From Vallitalea guaymasensis (GTDB taxonomy: Bacteria; Bacillota; Clostridia; Lachnospirales; Vallitaleaceae), in contig NZ_CP058561.1 of the NCBI RefSeq assembly GCF_018141425.1, forward strand, positions 558,001 through 622,000: a stretch of DNA of 64,000 nucleotides. The letters are read 5' to 3'. Numbering within the stretch: position 1 is the first letter of the stretch; each line of letters begins with the position of its first letter. Below are positions 1-8,276 of this stretch, piece after piece. Position numbers and translations under genes: made by a program. The notes under the pieces are model-generated. The model was not told the origin of the DNA, searched no databases, and saw only the letters and a list, made by a program, of their open reading frames with translations.

Positions 1-71
1 TCATTACGTAAAACTTTAATACATTTTTCTGTAAAGCCGTATTTGGTACTAAAGACTATTAAAACACTCAT
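1..71 (-). CDS. flavodoxin-like protein, N-terminal fragment
   Basis: Only the first 23 codons are in the window; the gene runs off the left edge. The ATG at 71 follows a GGGAGG ribosome binding site. The peptide begins MSVLIVFSTKYGFTEKC and is nearly the same as the start of the complete flavodoxin at 247-738, so the two are tandem paralogues. The S/T-rich loop after the first beta strand is where flavodoxin-fold proteins hold the FMN phosphate. A terminator-like hairpin (181-226) separates the two copies, so this one may be expressed less or from its own promoter. Confidence 0.75.
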   Translation of the reverse strand, partial: MSVLIVFSTKYGFTEKCIKVLRN

Positions 72-180
72 ATATATACCTCCCACTCATAAAAATTTTA
101 ATATATATATTATATCTTAATATTACAGATTAGATTCTATCTATTTAATACACAGCCATTTGATTATAACACAAAAAAAT

Positions 181-226
181 TAATGGTAAAAGAAGTTGTG
201 AATAAATAGTTCTTCTTTCACCATTA
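181..226 (-). terminator. rho-independent terminator after flavodoxin gene
   Basis: Imperfect inverted repeat with arms TAATGGTaAAAGAAG and CTTCTTTcACCATTA. Reading leftward it is followed by a run of T's (complement of 172-180). It lies about 20 bp beyond the stop of the 247-738 flavodoxin gene and upstream of the next paralogue. Confidence 0.7.
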
Positions 227-246
227 AATATAATTATAATATACTA

Positions 247-738
247 TTAACAATTATTTATAGCATCTGCAAATCTTTTTACGTTATCCATACATATTCC
301 ATTATTCCTATTTGGGGTACTATCATCAGATTTTGATACCATCTTAATGATTAGGCGATCAAAAAAACGTGCCTTTTCTAGATTGACTTCTCCACCAAGA
401 TAGTCTTTAATCACTGCTCTTTTATACAGCGCCTCTGGAAAAGCGTTTTTTATTTGTTTTATTGCGTCATCTCCTGTCATTGAACATGATATATATAATC
501 CTACTTTTTTACTCAATAACATGTTAAGGTTATCTACACAGAATTGCTTAACATTTTTACGAAGCTGCCCTGCATATATAGGACCTCCAATAATGATTTT
601 TTCATAACCAGATAAGTCCTTTATGCTTTCACTCTGTAAATTGATAATATCAACTTTACCATTTAATTCATTCTCTAGAGCTTTTGCACATTTTCCTGTA
701 AAGCCATATTTTGTTCCATAAACTATTAAAGTACTCAT
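247..738 (-). CDS. flavodoxin domain protein
   Basis: A 163-aa flavodoxin-fold protein, probably cytosolic and FMN-binding. It opens with MSTLIVYGTKYGFTGKCAKAL (FMN phosphate loop) and contains IIIGGPIYAGQL, the second loop typical of the protoporphyrinogen-oxidase/flavodoxin (HemG-like) group. The ATG follows GGGAGG. It lies 21 bp downstream of the FMN-binding gene and behind tetR, so the three probably form one operon. A role in electron transfer to or from the covalently flavinylated neighbour is an inference; the natural partner is unknown. Confidence 0.82.
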   Translation of the reverse strand: MSTLIVYGTKYGFTGKCAKALENELNGKVDIINLQSESIKDLSGYEKIIIGGPIYAGQLRKNVKQFCVDNLNMLLSKKVGLYISCSMTGDDAIKQIKNAFPEALYKRAVIKDYLGGEVNLEKARFFDRLIIKMVSKSDDSTPNRNNGICMDNVKRFADAINNC

Positions 739-759
739 AACAAACCTCCCTAATTATAT

Positions 760-1143
760 TTATTGTTGGTCTTTACTCAATGCATCTTCTATGGCTTTTT
801 TTATAGCATTACTACTAACTGTAGCTCCAGTTATACCATCCACCTGTAACGATTGTTTTTCAATAATCTTTTCTGTCATAGCTTCTGCTTTTTTCCCTAG
901 ACCTGTTTGATGTTCATCAATAACGATAGTCTTGATCGTATGATTTTCAACTTCCACACTAACCCGTACCTTGACTAATGTAGAATCATGACTTCCTTTA
1001 TAAATACCATCTTCCAAGGTATTAAGGTCAATATTACTAACCTCAATCTCCTTTACATGAATTGATTTTACTGCGAAAAATGCTATAACAAGGATGCCTA
1101 ATATTATCAATAAAACTTTACTGCGTTTTTTTAGCTTCTTCAT
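760..1143 (-). CDS. membrane-anchored FMN-binding domain protein
   Basis: A 127-aa protein with one N-terminal membrane helix (about residues 8-26, preceded by KKLKKRSK) and an extracellular FMN_bind domain. The motif DGITGATVSS near residues 99-108 matches the D-G-(I/S)-(T/S)-G-A-T-x-S flavinylation site at which ApbE-type transferases attach FMN to a Thr. The family is known as flavinylated carriers in extracytosolic electron transfer (NqrC/RnfG-like modules). The ATG at 1143 is preferred over TTG at 1146 because AGAGGTGG is spaced correctly for it. It follows tetR by 14 bp and precedes a flavodoxin, suggesting a small redox operon. No apbE gene is seen in the window. Confidence 0.85.
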   Translation of the reverse strand: MKKLKKRSKVLLIILGILVIAFFAVKSIHVKEIEVSNIDLNTLEDGIYKGSHDSTLVKVRVSVEVENHTIKTIVIDEHQTGLGKKAEAMTEKIIEKQSLQVDGITGATVSSNAIKKAIEDALSKDQQ

Positions 1144-1157
1144 CAAACCACCTCTTA

Positions 1158-1769
1158 TTATTTTTTGATTCCACTTATCAGAATATCCAATTGCTGATTG
1201 ATTAATTTTTCTTTTTGCTCTATATCAATCTCCCCTTCAATAATCAATCGCACAGTTAATCCAAAAATGGAAACCCATAAAGCTTGAGCTGTAAGCTCAA
1301 CGTTACATTCTTTGAACTGATTTAATTGTATCCCCTTTCTAATGCTGTCACATAATATCTTAATTGATTTTCTGTCTTCACTGACCCCTTTGTGAAGTAT
1401 ACTTGTATATTGCAATATAGATGCCTTGTCACTTAGGACTATTGCTAAGTAGTATTCGGAAAACTTGAGAACAGCATTAATATAACTTATAAATCTCGCT
1501 CTTATTTCTTTCTCCGGCTCATTTCCATGGTCTTTTACATCCCTAAGACTGTTTAAGATTTCTCCATAGCCTTCTTTTAATAGTATTTCTGTAATCTCAT
1601 CTTTATCCTTGAAATAGTGATACACAATACCTGGAGAATAATCTAATGTATTGGTAATCTTTCTTATGGATATTTTATCAATTCCCTCTTCTACCATTAT
1701 TTCTCTTGCAGTATTCAATATTAATTGTTTTATTTCTTCTTTTTTATTTATTTGCCTTTGTCTACTCAT
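1158..1769 (-). CDS. TetR/AcrR family transcriptional regulator
   Basis: 203 aa with an N-terminal TetR helix-turn-helix (about residues 14-58, including IRKITNTLDYSPGIVYHYFKDKDEI split over helices 2-4) and a helical ligand-binding C-terminus. It is the first gene of the leftward operon tetR-FMN_bind-flavodoxin. Two tandem 15-bp palindromes (1795-1809, 1813-1827) sit between its promoter and start codon, so autoregulation is likely. The ligand is unknown; a redox-active or quinone-like compound would fit the downstream genes but is only a guess. Confidence 0.88.
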   Translation of the reverse strand: MSRQRQINKKEEIKQLILNTAREIMVEEGIDKISIRKITNTLDYSPGIVYHYFKDKDEITEILLKEGYGEILNSLRDVKDHGNEPEKEIRARFISYINAVLKFSEYYLAIVLSDKASILQYTSILHKGVSEDRKSIKILCDSIRKGIQLNQFKECNVELTAQALWVSIFGLTVRLIIEGEIDIEQKEKLINQQLDILISGIKK

Positions 1770-1794
1770 AATTACCTAACTCTTCCAGATCATA

Positions 1795-1860
1795 TTAAAC
1801 AATATTTAATTATTAAACACTGTTTAATTTTATTATATATTTTTATACCCCTGTAGTCAA
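1795..1860 (-). promoter_or_regulatory. tetR promoter with tandem TetR-type operators
   Basis: Reading leftward: -35 TTGACT (1855-1860), 17-bp spacer, -10 TATAAT (1832-1837). At and beyond the predicted start lie two palindromes, TTAAACACTGTTTAA (1813-1827, perfect with one central base) and TTAAACAATATTTAA (1795-1809, one mismatched pair), whose starts are 18 bp apart. Such paired sites fit two TetR dimers blocking transcription. Confidence 0.72.
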
Positions 1861-1896
1861 TAGGAAGGGGTATAAAATTTATATTATTAATATCTA

Positions 1897-3102
1897 TTAT
1901 TTAATTTGAACTTTTTTTGCCACAAATAGATTGACAAGGGATAAGGTAGCAGCAAAAAAGAATATGTACTGTGGTCCCCATGCACTCCATATTATACCAC
2001 CAATATAAGCACATAATATAGAAACAACATGGTCCATACTAATTCCCATGGATAAGGTGGGTGTTATATCTGACATATCAACTGCTATTGAGCGTAAATA
2101 TACAGTCTTTACCATTCCCATTTGCATGGACATCTTATCAATTATAATTAGGCTATAAGCTAAGATAACTGGTAAACCAACAAGTGGAAGCTTTCCTGTA
2201 TCAAATCCAGTAGTAATCAAACCATACGCAACATATACACCAATAAATGATAATGCATCAGCATATAATAATTTTTTCACTCCAAAACGATCCAGCCATC
2301 TACCAACTGCTGGTATAAAGAAAATTCCGATGAAGCTGCCTATCATCATGAGAATAGCTAATGTATCCGCTTTTTTATTGAGAATGTCTATAAGAACCCA
2401 CGGACCATACACTACCATTATCTGTTTCTGAACCCCGTGCATAATAGCTAATATATAATAATATTTATATTCTCTACGAAATACGAATTTTAATTTTTTC
2501 TTTTTTACCAAAGGTCTTTTCAATAATTTCAATAGATATACGAATAAAACAATTATCACAAGAAATATTACAGCATCAATAACAAATATGTACTTAATCT
2601 TAGTAGTAAAACTAAAAACATTGGTTCTAAAGCCTAAGAACACCATAATAGCTGCAACCATACTGAAAGCAGTAAATACCCCTTTATATTGCCCCATTCT
2701 TTTACCTATCTTTTCATCATCAATCAAAGAAATTCCAATACTGTCTTGTAAAGGAAAGAATAAGTGCATTCCCATAGAATTGATGAATAGAAATATTAAC
2801 ATCACAGAAAATGTTGGTGTTATAAATCCTAACACTGCAATACCTATAAAACTCAATATTTGTGCAATGATAGAAAGTCTTATATCTCCCATGAAAGATA
2901 ATGCAGTAACAACAAAAATACATAACATTCCAGGCAATTCTCTAGGAAATTCTATTATACCACGTTGATAAGCTGTAATATTATAAGCATCCTTAAAATA
3001 ATTAGAAAAAATATCATTGGACAATCCTAAACCAAGTGCAGTGAGTGCTAAAATAATAAAATATATAACCATTTCTTTCTTCATTGTAAAAAGTTTTGTC
3101 AT
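1897..3102 (-). CDS. MFS transporter
   Basis: 401 aa with about 12 hydrophobic segments and a basic central loop (KLLKRPLVKKKKLK, about residues 192-205), the usual 6+6 major facilitator arrangement. The segment VGRWLDRFGVKKLL resembles the conserved loop motif A (G-x-x-x-D-R-x-G). The first half has an unusual FKDAYNITAYQRGIIEFPRE loop. The substrate cannot be predicted. It stands alone between tetR and the Fpg-like gene, all reading left, and no sign ties it to the TetR operators. Confidence 0.8.
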   Translation of the reverse strand: MTKLFTMKKEMVIYFIILALTALGLGLSNDIFSNYFKDAYNITAYQRGIIEFPRELPGMLCIFVVTALSFMGDIRLSIIAQILSFIGIAVLGFITPTFSVMLIFLFINSMGMHLFFPLQDSIGISLIDDEKIGKRMGQYKGVFTAFSMVAAIMVFLGFRTNVFSFTTKIKYIFVIDAVIFLVIIVLFVYLLKLLKRPLVKKKKLKFVFRREYKYYYILAIMHGVQKQIMVVYGPWVLIDILNKKADTLAILMMIGSFIGIFFIPAVGRWLDRFGVKKLLYADALSFIGVYVAYGLITTGFDTGKLPLVGLPVILAYSLIIIDKMSMQMGMVKTVYLRSIAVDMSDITPTLSMGISMDHVVSILCAYIGGIIWSAWGPQYIFFFAATLSLVNLFVAKKVQIK

Positions 3103-3216
3103 GATCTTGTCTCTCTTCCTATGATTTAATTAAGATATGTTCATAAATAATGTTTCATATAGTTTCTATATAAATATTTTAATGATTATATCATAATTCT
3201 ATATAATAATAAACAT

Positions 3217-3256
3217 AAAAAAAGGTTGAGGAATTATTTTTTATTCCCCTACCTTG
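3217..3256 (-). terminator. terminator downstream of Fpg-like gene
   Basis: Imperfect inverted repeat with outer arms AAGGT and ACCTT and inner arms GAGGAAT and ATTCCCC, followed leftward by a run of seven T's (complement of about 3215-3223). It lies just after the stop at 3268. Confidence 0.65.
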
Positions 3257-3267
3257 CTTTATTTAAC

Positions 3268-4095
3268 TTATTCTGGCTGACAAGTTTCACAATAATAAAT
3301 ACTGCCTCCCAAATAAGCTTTTTTTATTATATTGCCTCCACATATTTTACATGGTTCCTTATATGTCTTTTTGCTTAATATGGTTTTGTAACCTCCTGAA
3401 CAGCCAAATAAATCTTTCTCAGTATCTCTACCACCTTTTAGAGTCATTTCGTGTAAAGTGGATTTAATAGATTCATATAGTTTGTCTATTTCATCTTGTG
3501 AAAATGATGAGACTTTTCTCTTGGGATTTATTTTAGCATTAAACAATATGTCATGTAATACTCCATTTCCCAATCCTGGTATCCTCTGTTCAGTAGCCAA
3601 TAAAGCTTTTGCACTTTTATTTTGTACTTCTTCATGGGATATTATTTTTTTGTAATAATCATAATCAAATTTTTCAGATAATGGAGAAGGTTTCTCTTTT
3701 GCAATTTCATAATATATATTTTCAAACTCTCCCTCTTCAAAACACCACATGCCTCCATACATCTGGACAGATGCAATAAGCAATGAATTATCTTCAAACT
3801 CGATTAAAAGCTGATGTTTCTTGGGAATCTTCTCATCTTTGTATAAAACCTTCAAGTTCACACCATCCCCAAAAACTAATCGTGTAGAATCTAGAATAAT
3901 TTCAACGTATCCCCCAAATGCTATTGATTCATCTATTGTCTTACCTGCTAATTTTTCATGATACTCTTCTGGCTCACCAAAAAACCAAGCAAATTTGTGT
4001 GGTGAACCATTAGCTAATACTTTACTGATTTTTTTGCCTATAAGTGTATCATTAATTTGTTGTGATAATGCTATCGCCTCTGGTATCTCAATCAA
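3268..4095 (-). CDS. Fpg/Nei-family DNA glycosylase-like protein
   Basis: 275 aa. The C-terminus has the family zinc finger C-x2-C-x16-C-x2-C (CKICGGN...YYCETC) and the H2TH region with LLATEQRIPGLGNGVLHDIL. These proteins excise oxidised bases and nick DNA at abasic sites. The start chosen is TTG at 4095, because GGAGGG lies 6 nt before it and the peptide then starts (M)IEIPEAIALSQQ. Upstream in-frame codons to 4167 lack a ribosome site. In classical Fpg/Nei the catalytic Pro is residue 2 (MPE); here the PE pair is at residues 5-6, which is odd and may mean a different chemistry or binding role. Confidence 0.8.
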   Translation of the reverse strand: MIEIPEAIALSQQINDTLIGKKISKVLANGSPHKFAWFFGEPEEYHEKLAGKTIDESIAFGGYVEIILDSTRLVFGDGVNLKVLYKDEKIPKKHQLLIEFEDNSLLIASVQMYGGMWCFEEGEFENIYYEIAKEKPSPLSEKFDYDYYKKIISHEEVQNKSAKALLATEQRIPGLGNGVLHDILFNAKINPKRKVSSFSQDEIDKLYESIKSTLHEMTLKGGRDTEKDLFGCSGGYKTILSKKTYKEPCKICGGNIIKKAYLGGSIYYCETCQPE

Positions 4096-4175
4096 GACTT
4101 TCCCTCCATTCAAATAAAAGATCAACACATATAATTTAACATAGTTAACTTGACAACAGTATGTCATATTTACTA

Positions 4176-5573
4176 CTAAATAGTTTTGAAAGTCACAATA
4201 AAATTGGCTCCCCCATTCTCATTATTGGAGACTCTGATTTGTCCACCATGTTTATTGATAATGGATTTGGTTATGGTCATACCTAGACCTGTACTACCAT
4301 TCGCTCCTTTATAGAATCTGTCGAATAAATTCTCTAAATCTTCTTTACTGAAACCATTACCATCATCACTGATGATAATATGACATAACTCTTGTTCTTG
4401 TTTAACAGCAATATCTATATTAGATTCTGCGTGTCTAATACAGTTTGATAGGATATTGATAAAGCCTTGAATCAACTTATCTTCATCTGCATATATATTA
4501 ATCCTATCTTCTATATCTAGTTTGACATTTACTGATTTCTTAGCCGATAATCCGTAGACTTTTTTAACTGCATTTCCTATTAATTCTTTTAGATCAACAA
4601 CCTTCATCTCAAAAAATTCATGCGTAGTTTCTAATTTAGATAGAAATATTATTTGCTCAACTAGTTTTTTCAGCCTTAAACTTTCATCAATAATGGTATC
4701 AAGAGCCTCTTCGGTATTATCAAAAACCCCATCTTTCAATCCCTCTGCATATCCACTAATAGATGTCAACGGTGTCTTCAATTCATGTGAGGCATTCTGC
4801 AAAAATCTTTTTTGGGATTCATCATAATTCTTTAGCTCATTAACCATATGTTCCAGAGATTCGCTTAGTTCCTCTATTTCATCTCCTGTATTAATCATCT
4901 CTATTGAGTCAAAATCCCTTTTTGATATTCTGTTGGCTCTGTTTTTTAATTTTATTATAGGCTTTGTCAATGACCTTGCGAAAAATACTCCAATAACGAT
5001 GGATATGAAACCTATAATAATCATAATCAGAATGTTTATTCTCAATATGGTGTTTGTCAGATTAGAAACTTCTTTAGTAGTGGTATACAAAATGACCCAG
5101 TACCTTACTTTTCTATTATTATTAACTAATTTATTTATTGGAAGCACAGTAATATAATATTTAAAATCGTCTTTATCATTTTTAATAATAAAGCTTTCTT
5201 TGCCTTTCTGTATTCTATTAGTTAATTCAGTTAACATCTGACTATCAAACTGTGAGTCTTTTGATTGGGACATAACAACATTATTAGCTGTTTTAGTAAT
5301 TACTTCAAGTCTGCTATCCAAGCCGACCTTATCCAGCTTATGAGAACGCATAATTACATCTTTGAACTTTTCTCTATCAATATTTTTTTCATTACCAATT
5401 TCTGTAGTAATAACATTTCTTATGATAGCTGCTTCATTAGTAAGATCTTCCATAACTTTTTTCTCTAAAAATACTTTTATAGCAATATTGGCTACAATGC
5501 TGCTAACAAGTAATGCACCTATTATAAGGGGTATGAATTGTAGGATGACTTTCTTCGTAATATTTCTTCTCAT
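4176..5573 (-). CDS. sensor histidine kinase
   Basis: 465 aa. Membrane helices at about residues 10-33 and 179-199 bracket an extracellular sensor of about 145 residues. A HAMP linker follows (about 200-252), then HisKA with SHELKTPLTSISGYAEG (phospho-His about 263) and HATPase_c with DDGNGFSKEDL and GSTGLGMTITKSI. The ATG overlaps the response-regulator stop as ATGA, so the pair is translationally coupled. The sensed signal is unknown. The divergent secreted coiled-coil gene at 6418 is a plausible target or accessory. Confidence 0.9.
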   Translation of the reverse strand: MRRNITKKVILQFIPLIIGALLVSSIVANIAIKVFLEKKVMEDLTNEAAIIRNVITTEIGNEKNIDREKFKDVIMRSHKLDKVGLDSRLEVITKTANNVVMSQSKDSQFDSQMLTELTNRIQKGKESFIIKNDKDDFKYYITVLPINKLVNNNRKVRYWVILYTTTKEVSNLTNTILRINILIMIIIGFISIVIGVFFARSLTKPIIKLKNRANRISKRDFDSIEMINTGDEIEELSESLEHMVNELKNYDESQKRFLQNASHELKTPLTSISGYAEGLKDGVFDNTEEALDTIIDESLRLKKLVEQIIFLSKLETTHEFFEMKVVDLKELIGNAVKKVYGLSAKKSVNVKLDIEDRINIYADEDKLIQGFINILSNCIRHAESNIDIAVKQEQELCHIIISDDGNGFSKEDLENLFDRFYKGANGSTGLGMTITKSIINKHGGQIRVSNNENGGANFIVTFKTI

Positions 5574-6280
5574 GATTCACCTTGGTCAACAATTTTGTAA
5601 CCATAACCCCAAACTGTTAATATTTCAACCTTTGAACTATTTTCTCTCAATTTCTTTCTGATTCTCTTTACTAAGTCATCTACAGCTCTTTCTTCACCAT
5701 AATAATCATATCCCCATATGTTATCTAGTATTTGCTCTCTTGAAAATGCTCTATTCTTATTTTTAACCATAAATAATAGAAACTCAAACTCTTTGTTGGT
5801 AAGCTTTAATTCATTACCATTAGCTACAGCTTTTCTTTCATCTTCTAAAATTATCAAATCATTTATTAACAATTTATTTATTTCTTTTTCATCCATATTA
5901 TTGCCGTTGGATTTATCAATTCTTCTGAATATATTTTTGATACGAACTACTAACTCTCTTGGACTGAAAGGTTTTGATAGATAGTCATCACTTCCAAGCT
6001 CCAGACCTAATATCCTGTCAATCTCATCATCTTTTGCTGAAACCATAATTATTGGTATATCACTGGACTTCCTAATTTCTCTACATAATTCATAACCATC
6101 CATACCGGTCATCATAATATCAATAACCATCAAATGGCACTTAGTATTATTAAAGGCTGCCAATGCTGATTCCCCGCTTTGAAAGGTTTTGACTGTATAT
6201 CCTTCTTTTACTAAATATGCTTTTATCAAATCTCGAATACTCTTCTCGTCATCAACCACATAGATCAATTTATCTGTCAT
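5570..6280 (-). CDS. OmpR/PhoB-family response regulator
   Basis: 236 aa from the ATG at 6280, preferred over an upstream in-frame ATG at 6337 because GTGGAGGATAGG is correctly placed. Receiver domain with DDE at 10-12 and phospho-Asp about 54 (VIDIMM), and Lys in YLSKPFSPREL. The C-terminal winged helix ends ILTVWGYGYKI. It is the cognate partner of the downstream histidine kinase (4-bp overlap). Confidence 0.92.
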   Translation of the reverse strand: MTDKLIYVVDDEKSIRDLIKAYLVKEGYTVKTFQSGESALAAFNNTKCHLMVIDIMMTGMDGYELCREIRKSSDIPIIMVSAKDDEIDRILGLELGSDDYLSKPFSPRELVVRIKNIFRRIDKSNGNNMDEKEINKLLINDLIILEDERKAVANGNELKLTNKEFEFLLFMVKNKNRAFSREQILDNIWGYDYYGEERAVDDLVKRIRKKLRENSSKVEILTVWGYGYKIVDQGES

Positions 6281-6417
6281 ATTCCTATCCTCCACTGTTT
6301 TAGAATCAAAATTTCTTTTTACATACTTTTTCCACATTTACAATAATATTCTGCCGTATTTTTATTTTACACTATAACTGTAAACAAGTTAAGAAAAAAT
6401 TTGAAAGGATGATTAAT

Positions 6418-7005
6418 ATGAAAAAACTTGTATCAACTATTTTAATACTTGGAATAATGACTTTCTCAGGTATATCTGCTCTTGCAGAGAGTGCTCCAGA
6501 AAATGTGAAAGAAAAAGTTCAGATTCCAGAGAATGTTATTGAGTTAAGAGATGACATAAAGGATATGAACGAAAACATCAAAATCACTAGAGATTCAATA
6601 AAAGATATTAGGGATTCAGAAAAGGATAGCTTCAAATCTCAAGCAGATGAAATAAAAAGCAGAATTGATGCAAAAAAAGAATCAAACAAAGCATTAAAAG
6701 ATGAATTTTCTACTACAAGAGATAGTTTCAATACCTTGAGAACAGAATTGACACAACAGGTAAAAGACGAAAAATTATTATTCCAGGATTTGAAGTCACA
6801 ATTCAAAAATCACAAAGATGAAATAAAACCTTATTTAGAAGCAATTAAAGAAAGACATTCTATGGTTAAATCTCTAAGAGAAGATGCTAAAACTGCTATG
6901 TCCTCTCAAGACTTCGAATCAGCAGCAAACCTTCTTAGTCAAATATTAGAGTTAAAAGAGCAAACTTACAATGATTTATTGACTATAAAATCTATAATAG
7001 AATAA
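6418..7005 (+). CDS. secreted coiled-coil protein
   Basis: 195 aa with a clear signal peptide (MKKLVSTILILGIMTFSGIS, cleavage after ALA about residue 23) and a mature part that is almost entirely charged helix, rich in K, D, E and S with heptad-like spacing (IKDMNENIKITRDSIKDI and onward), i.e. predicted coiled coil. ATG 6418 is preferred to 6409 because AAAGGATG is then 7 nt upstream. No enzyme motif is visible. It is divergent from the two-component system. By analogy only, small helical exported proteins next to sensor kinases can act as envelope-stress chaperones or signal antagonists (CpxP/Spy type). Confidence 0.75.
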   Translation: MKKLVSTILILGIMTFSGISALAESAPENVKEKVQIPENVIELRDDIKDMNENIKITRDSIKDIRDSEKDSFKSQADEIKSRIDAKKESNKALKDEFSTTRDSFNTLRTELTQQVKDEKLLFQDLKSQFKNHKDEIKPYLEAIKERHSMVKSLREDAKTAMSSQDFESAANLLSQILELKEQTYNDLLTIKSIIE

Positions 7006-7043
7006 GATTTCATAAGTAATTAAGACTTCTAAACTTAAAAAAG

Positions 7044-7084
7044 ATAGATTCTGCCAAATATCCAAAGCAGGATCTATTTTTTTA
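7044..7084 (+). terminator. terminator of coiled-coil protein gene
   Basis: 11-bp stem ATAGATTCTGC (7044-7054) / GCAGGATCTAT (7067-7077) with one G-T pair, followed by a run of T's to 7084. It lies 38 bp after the stop. Confidence 0.85.
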
Positions 7085-7098
7085 TTAATCATTCATAC

Positions 7099-7127
7099 TT
7101 GACTTATAAAAATTATTAATTTATAAT
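7099..7127 (+). promoter_or_regulatory. promoter of D-2-hydroxyacid dehydrogenase gene
   Basis: TTGACT (7099-7104), 17-bp spacer, TATAAT (7122-7127), leaving a leader of about 77 nt before the ATG at 7212. The leader contains an AT-only palindrome (AATAATAATTATTATT) of unknown meaning. Confidence 0.7.
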
Positions 7128-7211
7128 AATACCTAATTAATAATAATTATTATTTATTCTCATGAATAATATATTAAAATTTACTTAACTATAATATAAG
7201 AGGTGACCGAT

Positions 7212-8246
7212 ATGTTGAAAATAGCATTTTTTGATACTAAACCATACGACAAAGAAATATTTGAAGTTTTAAATAAGGATTATGGTTTTGAGATAACATA
7301 CTTTGAAGAACGTTTAAGTGATAAAACAGTAAAGCTTACGGAAGGGTTTGATGTAGTTTCTATATTCGTACAAGACAAGGCTCCTTCATTTGTTGTAAAT
7401 AAACTATATGAATATGGAGTTAAATTGATTGCACTTCGTTGTGCAGGTTATAATAATGTTAATTTTAAAGCAGCACAAGGGAAAGTACATGTGGTTCATG
7501 TTCCAGCTTATTCCCCCCATGCAATAGCTGAATTCACAATGTCTATGATGCTCACATTGAACAGGAAAATACACAAATCACACAATAGGACAAAAGATCT
7601 TAACTTCTCTCTAAGTGGTTTATTAGGATTTGATATGTACCAAAAAACAGTAGGTGTCATTGGTACAGGTAAAATAGCAAAAATTCTAATTAAGATTCTA
7701 AAAGGCTTTGAGTGTAATGTTATCGCTTATGACATATATCCTGATAATAATTCAGCCAAAGAGTTAGGTTTTAGTTATGTTCCCCTTAATACCCTATTTA
7801 AAGAAAGTGATATTATCACTTTACATTGTCCTTTAACAAAAGATACAGAATATATAATTAGTGAAAAAAGTATTAATAAGATGAAGGATGGAGTTATGAT
7901 TGTTAATACTGGTAGAGGTAAATTAATTAATTCCAAAGATTTGATAGAAGGGCTTAAAGAACATAAAATAGGTAGTGCTGCCTTGGATGTATATGAAGAA
8001 GAAGATAAATATTTCTATGAAGATTTCTCTGTAGAAGGGGTCAATGATGATATATTGTCAAGACTTATAACATTCCCTAACGTACTGATTACATCACATC
8101 AAGCCTACTTTACAAAAGAGGCGCTAAATAATATAGCCACAACTACGTTTAATAGTATTACACAATTTGATGAAGGCAAACCATTAAAAAATGAGATAGC
8201 CTATATATGCGATGAGAATGGTTGTGCAATTAAAAAAGTCAACTAA
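7212..8246 (+). CDS. D-2-hydroxyacid dehydrogenase, D-lactate dehydrogenase type
   Basis: 344 aa, NAD-dependent. RCAGYNNVNFKAA is the substrate-side Arg region of D-lactate dehydrogenases, GVIGTGKIAKILIKIL the Rossmann dinucleotide site, NTGRGKLINSKDLIEGL the catalytic Arg region, and DVYEEEDKYFYED plus TSHQAYFTKEAL supply the acid-base Glu/His area typical of LdhA/VanH proteins. ATG 7212 is chosen since AGAGGTGA sits 7 nt upstream; GTG 7203 is inside that site. It faces the pyruvate kinase gene and shares its terminator, fitting pyruvate-to-lactate fermentation. Confidence 0.88.
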   Translation: MLKIAFFDTKPYDKEIFEVLNKDYGFEITYFEERLSDKTVKLTEGFDVVSIFVQDKAPSFVVNKLYEYGVKLIALRCAGYNNVNFKAAQGKVHVVHVPAYSPHAIAEFTMSMMLTLNRKIHKSHNRTKDLNFSLSGLLGFDMYQKTVGVIGTGKIAKILIKILKGFECNVIAYDIYPDNNSAKELGFSYVPLNTLFKESDIITLHCPLTKDTEYIISEKSINKMKDGVMIVNTGRGKLINSKDLIEGLKEHKIGSAALDVYEEEDKYFYEDFSVEGVNDDILSRLITFPNVLITSHQAYFTKEALNNIATTTFNSITQFDEGKPLKNEIAYICDENGCAIKKVN

Positions 8247-8251
8247 AAGTA

Positions 8252-8273
8252 AGAGGGGCTGTTAAGCCCCTCT
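8252..8273. terminator. shared bidirectional terminator
   Basis: Perfect 9-bp stem AGAGGGGCT / AGCCCCTCT around GTTA, between the two convergent stop codons (8246 and 8277). T-rich flanks are short on both sides, so efficiency in each direction is uncertain. Confidence 0.75.
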
Positions 8274-8276
8274 AGT

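Noticed and set aside
2588-2968. 126-codon + strand frame in the MFS gene
   Set aside because: Antisense to a good membrane transporter; no start signals.
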